The notes: generated by a model not told the origin, from the letters alone. A stretch of DNA of 33,358 nucleotides from an uncultured bacterium (GCA_905215445.1 CAJMPZ010000021.1:1-33358), one strand, 5' to 3'; numbered from the stretch's first letter, positions 25,505 through 33,308 are shown. A program made the numbers and translations.

Positions 25505-26560
25505 TTATTTATCCGCCTCCTTGGCGGTGAAGCGCACGCGAATGTACTTGACGTTCTTGCCGATAATCTCGTCGGCGTTGTTGTAGTAGCTGGCGCAGGT
25601 TTCCACATCCGCAGAGGACATGCCGGCTCCGACAGGCGGAACCGCGCTAGGCGCCTGACCTGGCACGCTCGTGCTATCGGCGCGGAAATAGCGCGCGTGG
25701 TTATTGTTGATGTCGCCGACGAGGGTTGTGTATCCCCCCTCGTCGCCTGTGTTAGCGAAAAGGTTGCCACCGTAGCCGGCGTTGCCCGTGCGAACATAGC
25801 TCTTGAACTGCTCCGGCCAAATCCAGTAGAGGGTTTTGGTTGCGGTTTTGGTCGTGCTATTTGAGCCCTCAGCGCAAAAGCTCCGCGCCGGGATGGTAAA
25901 GCTCTGCGTAATGACGGTGACGCTCGCTCCGTCCTGGGTCACCGTGGTTGTCGTGGGAACCAGCGGATTGGAGTAAAAGCCAGAGGTGTCTTTGCCCTGG
26001 AAAACCAGGATATGACCGCGCACCAAATCTTTAAGCGAGTTGATGATCTCTTCGTTTGTCGATGCGTCCACAACGGAGTCCGTGCCCGCAACGCTCGTCT
26101 GGACAGAAATCTCCCAGGTCATCTCCACCGTAATATCGTGCAGGTCGTTGCAGAGCGGCTTGACGTTGAGCTGAAGCTGGCCCGCCGACCCCGGAGAAAG
26201 ACTGCCATCGGCACTCATGTTATTGAGGTTGAAAAGATTGTTCACGGCAAGGCTTGTACTGTCCGACGCGTAGTTGTCCTGGGCGTCGTACTTACCTGCC
26301 GTGCCGCCCTGCGTTCCCGAGAGCACAAACCGTGGGCCCTTCGCCCCGATCGTACTCCCCGTGGCGCTCACTCGATTGTTCGCGGCAAACCAGGCAAGGC
26401 ATGCAAAGATGGCAACGATGGCGGCCAGCACAAACAGACCGCTCACCAGGAAATCCTTCCAGAAATCCTTGAGGGTCCGCACATGCTCGTCGGCAGCTTG
26501 GCGGTACTCGGCCGCCGTCTTGTGCTGCTGGAGCTCGCTATGTCGGTCCATGCCACTCAT
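25505..26560 (-). CDS. Single-pass surface protein, TasA/camelysin-like architecture (first)
   Basis: A 351-aa protein if translation starts at ATG 26560 (MSGMDRHSEL); ATG 26551 is an equally possible start and neither has a strong ribosome site. About 45 polar residues (with a KTAAEYRQAADEHVRTLKD helix) precede a membrane helix (LVSGLFVLAAIVAIFACLAW) and the boundary AWFAANNRVSATGS, again like a SipW-type signal. The outer region of about 275 residues is Ser/Thr/Asn-rich and ends in KNVKYIRVRFTAKEADK. It is the first gene of the operon, and its stop touches the next start (TAA-ATG). It is unlike its two downstream neighbours in sequence, so the three are not recent duplicates. Confidence 0.68.
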   Translation of the reverse strand: MSGMDRHSELQQHKTAAEYRQAADEHVRTLKDFWKDFLVSGLFVLAAIVAIFACLAWFAANNRVSATGSTIGAKGPRFVLSGTQGGTAGKYDAQDNYASDSTSLAVNNLFNLNNMSADGSLSPGSAGQLQLNVKPLCNDLHDITVEMTWEISVQTSVAGTDSVVDASTNEEIINSLKDLVRGHILVFQGKDTSGFYSNPLVPTTTTVTQDGASVTVITQSFTIPARSFCAEGSNSTTKTATKTLYWIWPEQFKSYVRTGNAGYGGNLFANTGDEGGYTTLVGDINNNHARYFRADSTSVPGQAPSAVPPVGAGMSSADVETCASYYNNADEIIGKNVKYIRVRFTAKEADK

Positions 26561-26645
26561 CGTTTGCGTTTGCCCTGCTAGCGGGCGTGCCGTCCTTTCC
26601 GCTTGGTCGCGATCAATCCGTTGCTCGTAGGCATAGAATTCAGGC

Positions 26646-26673
26646 AGAATACAACACCATACGATAAGGTAAA
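26646..26673 (-). promoter_or_regulatory. Candidate promoter of the surface operon
   Basis: On the minus strand TTTACC (26673-26668) and TATTCT (26651-26646) are 16 bases apart, in an AT-rich stretch about 85 bases before the first gene. The implied leader is about 80 bases long. Confidence 0.4.
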
Positions 26674-26836
26674 AGAATAGCATTGACCTGCGGTTTGCTC
26701 CACAGCGCAAGCCTTAATGATGTCTTAAAGATTACGAATAGCAGCTTCTTCCATATGCCAAGGACATGGTGCAAACAAACCTGACCACTTGCACCAATCC
26801 GCAGCACCGGGCAGCGGGCACACGGCGTGCCGCCCC

Positions 26837-28141
26837 TTAACACCCCAACGCGCGCACGGGTATCACGTAGATACCGTCCTCGACCTCGCGGGCGTACTCA
26901 CCCACCCCCACAATCACGGCCATAAACTCCGGTTCGCGTGTGCGTGAACGAAGATTTCCACAGACCTTCTTGCGAACGCGCTTGAGGCTCTCAACGCCGG
27001 CGCTCGCCTTATCTTCGCTCACCTTAATCTCAAAGGCGGCCCACCGTCCATCGGCTAGCTGCACGATGGCATCGCATTCAAGGCCCGAATCGTCGCGATA
27101 ATAGCGCACGGGCGTGCTATCCAGCAGGTCGAGCGAACGTGCGTAGACCGAAAGATCGCGTATGACCAAATTCTCAAACACCAGACCAAATGTCTGCCAG
27201 TCGGCAAGCAGCGCCTGCAAGGACATACCTAGCAAGGCGCAAGCAAGGCTCGGATCTGCCAGATAGCGCTTGGGCTTGACGGTAAAGCGTCGTTTGTCGC
27301 GCGCGGCGGGAACCCAACCGGGGACCTCCTCGAGAATGAACATGCCTTTGAGGGCATCCAGGTACCTGCGCACCTTGGTCTCGTCGGCAAACGCTGCGGG
27401 TTCCCCCTCGGCACCGAACATATCCATAAGAATCGTTTTATACGTGGTCGCCTGTCCCAGATTGCGCGCGATCGATGCGGAGACTCGACGAGCAATATCG
27501 GGGTCGAGACCAACCGCCGGGAAGCTGCTCGAAAACGTAGTGTTGAGATATTCGCGAGCGATGAGCTGGGCGTCAGCCGAAACCATATCGATCGCCTCGG
27601 GCCAGCCGCCGCGGCAGGCGGCTTCGACAAGCCCCGGTGTATCGCCATTGCACCGACAGGGCTCAAAACGATGCTCAAACAAGCCCGCCAGGCTCACCTT
27701 GCCGTTGGACTCACCTGTCTCGGCAAGTGTCATGGGGTGCATGCGGACGCGACCGATGCGGCCGGCTCCACTATGCGCGGGCGCCTCCGCCTTTGAGCCA
27801 AACGCAGGCGTGGCGGAACCCGTGAGGATATAGGCGCCGCGCGTGCCCCGGGTGCGGTCAACCTCGTGTCTAACGTAGTCCCAAATTTGGGGAACGCGCT
27901 GCCACTCATCGATAATATGCGGACGGTCTCCCAGCAACATCATCGCCGGGTCGGCACGCGCGAGGTCGAGATTCTCGTCGACATACGAGGCGGACGCCCC
28001 GTGCTCAAGCGCGGCCCACGTCTTGCCGCACCACTTGGTGCCCGCAATCTCGACCGCGCCAAAGACACGAAGGTAGCGCTCGATTTGCGCATCCACGATA
28101 CGTGGGATGTATCCGTCCCGATGTAGCCTCTCGCCTGCCAT
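26837..28141 (-). CDS. AAA (AAA_14) ATPase with DUF4143 C-terminal domain
   Basis: A 434-aa ATP-binding protein of the widespread AAA_14/DUF4143 family. The Walker A variant is GTKWCGKT (34-41) and the Walker B is PHIIDEW with D78/E79. A sensor-like ILTGSATP segment follows. The C-terminal half is DUF4143, with a PD-(D/E)xK-like trio D357, E371, K373 in CDAIVQL and AAFEIKVSE. Biological roles in this family are poorly known. The start ATG 28141 follows GGGGGCGG. The gene stands alone, and four iterons at a 23-bp period lie 60-140 bases upstream. The length and motifs are complete, so it is probably functional. Confidence 0.88.
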   Translation of the reverse strand: MAGERLHRDGYIPRIVDAQIERYLRVFGAVEIAGTKWCGKTWAALEHGASASYVDENLDLARADPAMMLLGDRPHIIDEWQRVPQIWDYVRHEVDRTRGTRGAYILTGSATPAFGSKAEAPAHSGAGRIGRVRMHPMTLAETGESNGKVSLAGLFEHRFEPCRCNGDTPGLVEAACRGGWPEAIDMVSADAQLIAREYLNTTFSSSFPAVGLDPDIARRVSASIARNLGQATTYKTILMDMFGAEGEPAAFADETKVRRYLDALKGMFILEEVPGWVPAARDKRRFTVKPKRYLADPSLACALLGMSLQALLADWQTFGLVFENLVIRDLSVYARSLDLLDSTPVRYYRDDSGLECDAIVQLADGRWAAFEIKVSEDKASAGVESLKRVRKKVCGNLRSRTREPEFMAVIVGVGEYAREVEDGIYVIPVRALGC

Positions 28142-28200
28142 GAGCCGCCCCCGCAGATTTCCAGGTCCTGCTTTCTGATTCTTCTATTCCACTGTAGCAA

Positions 28201-28281
28201 ATTCGGATTTTCGGGTAGTTGCGATTCGGATTTTCGTGTTCATATAGTTCGGATTTTCATGTTCTAAGGATTCGGATTTTC
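28201..28281. repeat. Four 12-bp iterons at exact 23-bp period
   Basis: ATTCGGATTTTC occurs at 28201, 28224, 28247 (first base G) and 28270. All copies are in the same direction and exactly 23 bp apart, with unrelated 11-bp spacers. They lie just upstream of the AAA/DUF4143 gene. A possible -10, TACAGT on the minus strand near 28190, would put the first iteron over the -35 region. This looks like a cooperative operator or iteron-type binding array. Confidence 0.9.
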
Positions 28282-28311
28282 TGAACCCGCTGATCAGGGA
28301 CACTCTATTGG

Positions 28312-28348
28312 CAAAAAGGCGGGGAGCACCGATACGGCACTCCCCGCC
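28312..28348 (-). terminator. Rho-independent terminator of the reductase gene
   Basis: On the minus strand GGCGGGGAG pairs with CTCCCCGCC (28348-28340 with 28326-28318), with a short inner GCCG/CGGT pairing. TTTTTGCC follows. It starts 26 bases after the reductase stop codon. Confidence 0.88.
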
Positions 28349-28374
28349 CACTCAATACGCGATAGCTTTCTTGC

Positions 28375-30405
28375 TTAGAGCTCGTTGGCCGCGTGATACG
28401 CCGTGCGAATGGCGCTCGCAATGTCGGCGGTGCGCTCGCCCGAGCAGTCGCCCACGCAGGTCACGGGCACCGTCACGCCGTCCAGGTCAAACGCGTTGGC
28501 CTTGGAGCCCACGGCCATCACCACGTAATCGCAGGCGATCTTCACCGGCTCCTCGGCGCCGTCCTCGGTGGTGCGAACAGCCTCCACGCCCTCGTCGGTA
28601 ATGGCGGTCAGGCGGGTCTTCACGTGCTGCTCCACGTTGTGCTCGGCAAAGTCGCTCATGATCAGCGGCAGAATGGTCTCGGACTCGCCCGCGGCAATCT
28701 TGTCGAGCATCTCGACGATCGCCACCTCACAGCCGTGCTGCAGCAGGTACTCGGCAGTCTCGGTACCCACCAGGCCACCGCCAATGACGGCGACGCGGCC
28801 CGTAAGCTCCGCCTTGCCGGCCAGCACGTCCCAGCTCGAGACGACCTTGTCCGAATCGGCGCCGGATACGGGAATGACCACGTCGTGCGCGCCCACAGCC
28901 ACAATCGCGGCGTCGGCGGCGTTGAGGTCCTCGGCGGTAGCGGCATGGTTGAGCTCAACCTTCACGCCCAGGCCGGGCAGAATCTTCTCGTAGTACTCGA
29001 CCGAGCGCATGATCTCGTCCTTGCGCGGGGGCGCGGCCGCCAGCACAATCTGGCCGCCCAGATGGTCGCTCGCCTCATAGACGGTCACATCATAGCCGCG
29101 CTTGGCCGCCACGCGCGCGGCCTCCAGGCCGGCAATGCCGCCGCCCACCACGGCGATCTTCTTGTCGCCCTCGCCCGGCTTGATGGCGATGGTCGCCTCG
29201 TCGCCGTTCTCGGCATTGAGCACGCACGAGATGTACTTGCGGTTTTGAATCGCATCGACGCAGCCCTTGTTGCAGTTGAGGCACTCGCGGATGGGCTCAC
29301 CCGTGGCGGCCTTCAGCGCAATGTCGGGGTCGCACATGAGCGAGCGGCCGTAGGCGATGATGTCGGCCGCGCCATCCTCCAGGATCTTCTCGCCCGCCTC
29401 GACCGAGACAACGCGGCCGACGGTTGCCACCGGCACGGAGACCAGGGCCTTAACGCGCTCGGCCACAGGCAGCGTCCAGTTGTAGGGCATGGCGCCCATG
29501 GGCGGAATGGTGTCGCCCATGTTACCGGTGTGGTTGGCCTGTGCGACCTGGATCATGTCGATGCCCGCGCCCTCGAGCAGCTTGGCGAACTCGCAGGCCT
29601 CGTCGGGCTGCAGGCCACCCTTGCCGCGCGGCGTGCCGTCGGGGTTCTCCATGATCACGGGGAGCTTGTACTCCACCATCAGCTGCGGCGCGGCCTCCTT
29701 AATGGCGGCGACGACCTCCAGCGCGTAGCGAACGCGGTTCTCGAACGAGCCACCGTACTCGTCGGTACGCTTGTTGAGGATGGCCGAGCACAGCGAACCC
29801 ACCAATCGATCGCCGTGGACCTCGATGGCGTCAATGCCGGCCTGCTGTGCGCGAGCGGCCGAGGCGGCGATAGCCTCCTTGATCTGGGTGAGCTGCTCCA
29901 CGGTGGCCTCGTTCACAAAATGCTGCATGTCGTGGTGCAGCTTGGCATAGGCCTGCTTGCGAATCTCGTTGGACTCGGCCATCTTGGCGGCAAAGGTCTC
30001 CTCGTCGCCGGCGGCCTTGGCCTCCTGCGCGGCCTTGGCAGCGGCCATGGAGCCCATGACCATGCGGCCGACGCCGGGGACGTCGTACTCGGGGTGGAAC
30101 AGCTGCAGCGCGACCTTGGCGCCGTGCTTGTGGACGGCGTCGGACAGTGCCTTAAACGTGGGGATCTGGGCGTCGGTCGCCAGCTTGGGCGTAGGGCTCG
30201 CGGTCATGACGGGAGCGACGTCGCCGATGACGATGTAGCTCACGCCGCCACGGGCCAGACGCTCGTAAAAAGCCAGGCTGCGCTCACCGATGGAACCGTC
30301 GCGCTCCTCGTAGCCGGTGGTCAGCGGCGGGAACATAATGCGGTTCTTGAGCTCAAGGGGGCCAACCGTAATGGGCTGGAGCAGCTTGGATGCAGGTGCG
30401 GTCAT
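28375..30405 (-). CDS. NADH:flavin oxidoreductase, FadH/BaiCD-like (FMN, 4Fe-4S, FAD)
   Basis: A 676-aa cytoplasmic enoate-reductase-type enzyme. An old-yellow-enzyme FMN barrel (about 1-365) is followed by a [4Fe-4S] motif ECLNCNKGC with a later SCVLN (C375, C378, C382, C394) and an NAD(P)/FAD region with GGGIAGLE (421-428) and GGGLVGTETAEYLL. An Ala/Lys/Glu-rich helical insertion occupies about 115-160 of the barrel. Where E. coli FadH has its active-site Tyr (in EGYLI) this protein reads GDRLVGSLCS, so the chemistry probably differs from 2,4-dienoyl-CoA reduction. Start: ATG 30405 has AGAGGA seven bases upstream; ATG 30411 is too close to that site. Gut Coriobacteriia use such enzymes on bile acids, steroids and plant compounds, but the substrate here is unknown. 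Confidence 0.9.
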   Translation of the reverse strand: MTAPASKLLQPITVGPLELKNRIMFPPLTTGYEERDGSIGERSLAFYERLARGGVSYIVIGDVAPVMTASPTPKLATDAQIPTFKALSDAVHKHGAKVALQLFHPEYDVPGVGRMVMGSMAAAKAAQEAKAAGDEETFAAKMAESNEIRKQAYAKLHHDMQHFVNEATVEQLTQIKEAIAASAARAQQAGIDAIEVHGDRLVGSLCSAILNKRTDEYGGSFENRVRYALEVVAAIKEAAPQLMVEYKLPVIMENPDGTPRGKGGLQPDEACEFAKLLEGAGIDMIQVAQANHTGNMGDTIPPMGAMPYNWTLPVAERVKALVSVPVATVGRVVSVEAGEKILEDGAADIIAYGRSLMCDPDIALKAATGEPIRECLNCNKGCVDAIQNRKYISCVLNAENGDEATIAIKPGEGDKKIAVVGGGIAGLEAARVAAKRGYDVTVYEASDHLGGQIVLAAAPPRKDEIMRSVEYYEKILPGLGVKVELNHAATAEDLNAADAAIVAVGAHDVVIPVSGADSDKVVSSWDVLAGKAELTGRVAVIGGGLVGTETAEYLLQHGCEVAIVEMLDKIAAGESETILPLIMSDFAEHNVEQHVKTRLTAITDEGVEAVRTTEDGAEEPVKIACDYVVMAVGSKANAFDLDGVTVPVTCVGDCSGERTADIASAIRTAYHAANEL

Positions 30406-30457
30406 GGACATTCCTCTCTTGTAGGCGCGGCGGCGATGATGCCGCGTAGTTGTCTAG

Positions 30458-30487
30458 AGGATATGGCATGGGGGCACGAGGGCGCAA
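30458..30487 (-). promoter_or_regulatory. Candidate promoter of the reductase gene
   Basis: On the minus strand TTGCGC (30487-30482) and TATCCT (30463-30458) are 18 bases apart. The implied start near 30451 gives a leader of about 45 bases. It is a weak match, and the palindrome array begins about 55 bases further upstream. Confidence 0.3.
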
Positions 30488-30542
30488 CGTAAATCGGCGG
30501 ATAGCAGGTGGCAGCAGGTAGGTGGGGCGGAGCGGCCCGTCG

Positions 30543-30848
30543 GTTTGTCTCGATCTGTAACAGTTACAGGCCAAAAACGACCCTAGATGTTACAGATCGA
30601 GACAAACAAATTCGGTCCGGACAAACATCTCAATCTGTAACATCTGGACCCGCTTTTGCCCCCTTACTGTTACAGATCGAGACAAACCAATCTAGCCTGC
30701 CGAAAGATCTAAATCTGTAACAATACCTCGGCAAAATCCGTCCCTCGTGTTACAGATTTAGATAAACGGAAACCGGCGCGCTGGCCTGTCTCGATCTGTA
30801 ACATCTAGCCACCCAAATCGGGCCCACCTGTTACAGATCGAGATTTTG
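30543..30848. repeat. Array of four inverted-repeat pairs with constant 25-nt loops
   Basis: Eight copies of a TGTTACAGATCGAGA-type motif form four convergent pairs. Arm positions are 30543-30562/30588-30607, 30623-30642/30668-30687, 30703-30722/30748-30767 and 30784-30803/30829-30848. Every inner loop is exactly 25 bases, outer gaps are 15, 15 and 16 bases, and the unit period is 80-81 bp. Pair 1 is a perfect 20-bp inverted repeat (GTTTGTCTCGATCTGTAACA). Loops differ in sequence but three of them share a CAAAnnCG-like centre. In pair 3 both arms change together (AGATTTAGAT instead of AGATCGAGAC), keeping the pairing. No gene overlaps. Confidence 0.95.
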
Positions 30849-30963
30849 TTTGAGAGGCTAGAGACCAGAAGCCCGAGTGGAAAAGCGGACAGGCCGACGG
30901 CATCGCCCCGCCGTCATACCGAGGACCGCGCCACGGCAGCCCGGGCGTGGGCCAACCCCGCAA

Positions 30964-31054
30964 TTCCGGACATTTCATCCCTTTTCCGGACATTTTTAGC
31001 CCGTTTCCGGACATTGTCCGCGAATGTCCGGAAACGGGACCGTCATGTCCGGGA
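30964..31054. repeat. Five TTCCGGACAT sites, three forward and two reverse, about 20 bp apart
   Basis: Forward copies start at 30964, 30984 and 31005. Reverse copies (ATGTCCGGAA, ATGTCCGGGA) are at 31024 and 31045. Start spacings are 20, 21, 19 and 21. The central pair forms a perfect 16-bp inverted repeat (31000-31015 with 31023-31038) around a seven-base loop. No gene overlaps. Confidence 0.9.
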
Positions 31055-31253
31055 TGGGATTTGGCCAACGGCAGCCCCCAGTAAAGGTTCCCAACCCCAC
31101 AGCAGAGTTCCCTAATTCACGCCGCGCCGGTGCACGCCGGCATTAGTTAGCCATGGGGAGCGACAAAGGGGTAACCCCTTGGGTCATCGATGCCACCGCG
31201 GCCAAGGTGCGACATTACTGCGACAAAGGTGCGAAATAGACCGACCACTCTAT

Positions 31254-31307
31254 TCGACCGACGAGCGCTTCGACCGGATATTCCGCCCGCTCGAAGGCGA
31301 GGCGGAT
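31254..31307 (+). pseudogene. Fragment of an ORF6N-PLD-type gene
   Basis: These 54 bases match 32341-32394 of the intact ORF6N gene at 44 positions. In frame they read TDERFDRIFRPLEGEAD against TNERFNQVFRLLEGEVE there. Nothing else of the gene is left: sequence before it is unrelated, and after it an integrase fragment begins. It is a recombination scar joining two broken genes. Confidence 0.75.
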
Positions 31308-31722
31308 GCAGGTTCAGGGCCTCTCCCAGACCCCGGACACCCCGGTGTGCTCGGACAGCGACTTCGGTTTCCGCGACCCCGACAACTTCTCGACGTGGCA
31401 GAAGGGCCACTTCATCGAGCACGGTCTCGGCAGGATGGAGGAGGCCGAGGAGGGCGGCCGCAAGCGGAGGCTCTACGTCGGCTACGACTTCCACGAGCTG
31501 AGACACACGCAGGCCACCTTCCTGATCGGCAACGGCATCGACCCGAAGAGCGTGCAGGGAAGGCCCGGCCACGAGGTGTCGAGCATGACGATGGACGTGT
31601 ACGCGCACATGATGGGAGGGAACGACCGCGAAGCCGCCGATCTTCTGGAGATCCAGCGCGAGGCGGGCGCGCCCATCACCATCGACGGGAGCCGGATCAC
31701 CGTCATGGCGAGGGAGGCTTAG
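31306..31722 (+). pseudogene. C-terminal fragment of a tyrosine recombinase (integrase)
   Basis: A 138-codon frame holding the second half of a phage-type tyrosine recombinase catalytic domain. Visible parts are FHELRHTQATFL (His and second Arg of the active site), GRPGHEVSSMTMDVYAHMM (GH and the nucleophile Tyr) and an upstream DSDFGFRDPDNFSTW strand typical of integrases. The N-terminal DNA-binding domains and the first catalytic Arg are missing, and the usual RLGH reads RPGH. The 5' end is joined to a fragment of another gene at about 31307. It is probably inactive and marks a former integrated element. Confidence 0.8.
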
Positions 31723-31857
31723 GGCAGACGTCGCCACGACGAAGCACACTCCCTCCCTAACGTCAGGGGTCATCGCCGCTGGACCGGCAGGCGATAAAGC
31801 CCAGGATGATAAAATGCTTTCGACGCAGGAGCGTCCCCATCTTTGAATCGAGGAACC

Positions 31858-32814
31858 ATGAGCGATTTTGATGCCGAGGACGAATCGGTCGAAACGAGCG
31901 CGCCGATAGCCCTGACCGATTCCGCAAACATAGAGCCCCTAATCCATACCGTCCGTGGGCAGCAAATCATGCTCGACACCGATCTCGCTCGGTTATACGA
32001 GGTAGAGACAAAGAATCTCAACCGCGCCGCCGCACGCAACGCCGACAGATTCCCCGAGGACTTCCGTTTTCAACTGACCAAGGAGGAGGACGAGTCTTTG
32101 AGGTGCCAAATTGGAACCTCAAAGACCATGGAGGGCCGCGGCGGGCGACGTTACCTCCCCTATGCCTATACCGAGCAGGGCATAGCCATGCTGTCCGGCG
32201 TGCTACGCAGCGAAGTGGCGGTGCAGACCAGTATCAGTATCATGAGGGCGTTTGTCGCCATGCGCCACCTCCTCGCCGAAAATGCCACCCTGTTTGAGCG
32301 GCTGCGCGGCGTCGAGTTGAGTCAGGCGGCGTTTCAGCAATCGACCAACGAGCGTTTCAACCAGGTGTTCCGCCTGCTCGAAGGCGAGGTCGAGAAACCC
32401 CAGCGGATTTTCTTCGCCGGGCAGATGTTCGACGCCTTCAGCCTGCTGACAGATCTCGTGGGCCGCGCCGAGCGCGAAATCTCCCTCGTGGATGGCTACG
32501 TAGATGTCCACACCCTGAACATCCTCGCAAAGAAGCGCAAGGGCGTCGCGGTGACCGTCTACACGTCCGGCAACCGGCTCACGCAAGGCGACGTCGACGT
32601 GTTCAACGCACAGTACCCGCAGCTCACCGTCCGCCGCACCAGAACGTTCCACGACCGCTTCCTTATCCTCGACAGTGCGACCGCGTATCACATCGGCGCA
32701 TCCCTCAAGGACGCGGGAAAGAAGTGCTTCGGCATAGACCTCATCCAAGACGAGGAGCTGACGAAGATGCTCATCGAGAAGCTAAAGCTCCTCGATGAGC
32801 ATCAAACGGCTTGA
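31858..32814 (+). CDS. ORF6N-domain protein with C-terminal PLD-like domain
   Basis: A 318-aa protein. Residues about 25-112 are an ORF6N (KilA-N-related) domain, with IEPLIHTVRGQQIMLDTDLARLY, NLNRAAARNADRFPEDFRFQL and YLPYAYTEQGIAMLSGVLRS as its conserved blocks. A helical, probably coiled-coil linker (135-180) follows. Residues about 185-310 resemble a phospholipase-D-like domain with one degenerate HKD motif, HDRFLILD (H265, R267 in place of Lys, D272), and YHIGASLKDAGKKC. ORF6N domains occur in phages and mobile elements, and single-HKD proteins can act as dimeric nucleases. Start ATG 31858 is fixed by GAGG five bases upstream; a TAAAAT box lies at 31810-31815. It sits in a decayed mobile region. 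A defence or phage-derived role is inference. Confidence 0.82.
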   Translation: MSDFDAEDESVETSAPIALTDSANIEPLIHTVRGQQIMLDTDLARLYEVETKNLNRAAARNADRFPEDFRFQLTKEEDESLRCQIGTSKTMEGRGGRRYLPYAYTEQGIAMLSGVLRSEVAVQTSISIMRAFVAMRHLLAENATLFERLRGVELSQAAFQQSTNERFNQVFRLLEGEVEKPQRIFFAGQMFDAFSLLTDLVGRAEREISLVDGYVDVHTLNILAKKRKGVAVTVYTSGNRLTQGDVDVFNAQYPQLTVRRTRTFHDRFLILDSATAYHIGASLKDAGKKCFGIDLIQDEELTKMLIEKLKLLDEHQTA

Positions 32815-32885
32815 GCGTTATCCGACCTCTTGCCACAAGCCCTAAAGTTTGAGCATGATCGCTGAAAGCCTCGTTAGTCAACATG

Positions 32886-33215
32886 TCAAAGTAGGCCCTG
32901 GTCCGCAAGCCTTCGATAATGCTTGCCGAGGAGCGTCAACCGGCAGAACTTGCTCTCCATCGCCGCGTTCCACATATGGTCGGCGCCAACTGGAACCAGA
33001 AGACCATGCCGGTTGTATTTCTGGAGCAGAGAGAACACCCGGTTGTTCCTGGGCTCTGCTGGAGGCATAGCGTCTGTTCTTCCCTCGTCCTTTGGCCCAT
33101 ACGACGGATCCAGCCTGTATTCATAGTCCTCTGTTGGGAAGAGCTTTTTCGGCTCCTCCTCCTTTCCTCCAGGATGCACGGATGGCAAGAGTCGAAACGT
33201 CTCCTCAATATCCAA
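32886..33215 (-). pseudogene. Truncated gene, C-terminal remnant of unknown protein
   Basis: A 109-codon frame that can only start at TTG 33215, with an in-frame TGA two codons upstream. The second half reads like a conserved protein end (NNRVFSLLQKYNRHGLLVPV and GADHMWNAAMESKFCRLT, then LGKHYRRLADQGLL), but the front does not form a domain. It is best explained as the 3' end of a longer gene cut by insertion or decay. I do not recognise the family. Confidence 0.5.
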
Positions 33216-33308
33216 ACTTCACGCAAGCCTAATGCGAATAGAGACGGACCTGGCAAATCAAGACACGACCAGCCGCTCGCACCCAAAGCCGTTTGCCTAA
33301 AAATAAAG

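Noticed and set aside
28393..30492. Long plus-strand reading frame (699 codons) over the reductase gene
   Set aside because: It is antisense to a reductase with clear FMN, 4Fe-4S and FAD motifs. The translation is His/Gly/Leu-rich without domains, as expected of a GC-rich mirror frame.
30543..30848. CRISPR array
   Set aside because: The repeats alternate in direction as inverted pairs, gaps are 25 and 15 bases, and no cas gene is present.
31179..31760. 193-codon plus-strand frame across the integrase region
   Set aside because: Only its early part matches the ORF6N fragment. After about 31307 the recombinase motifs are in a different frame, so this frame is not a gene.
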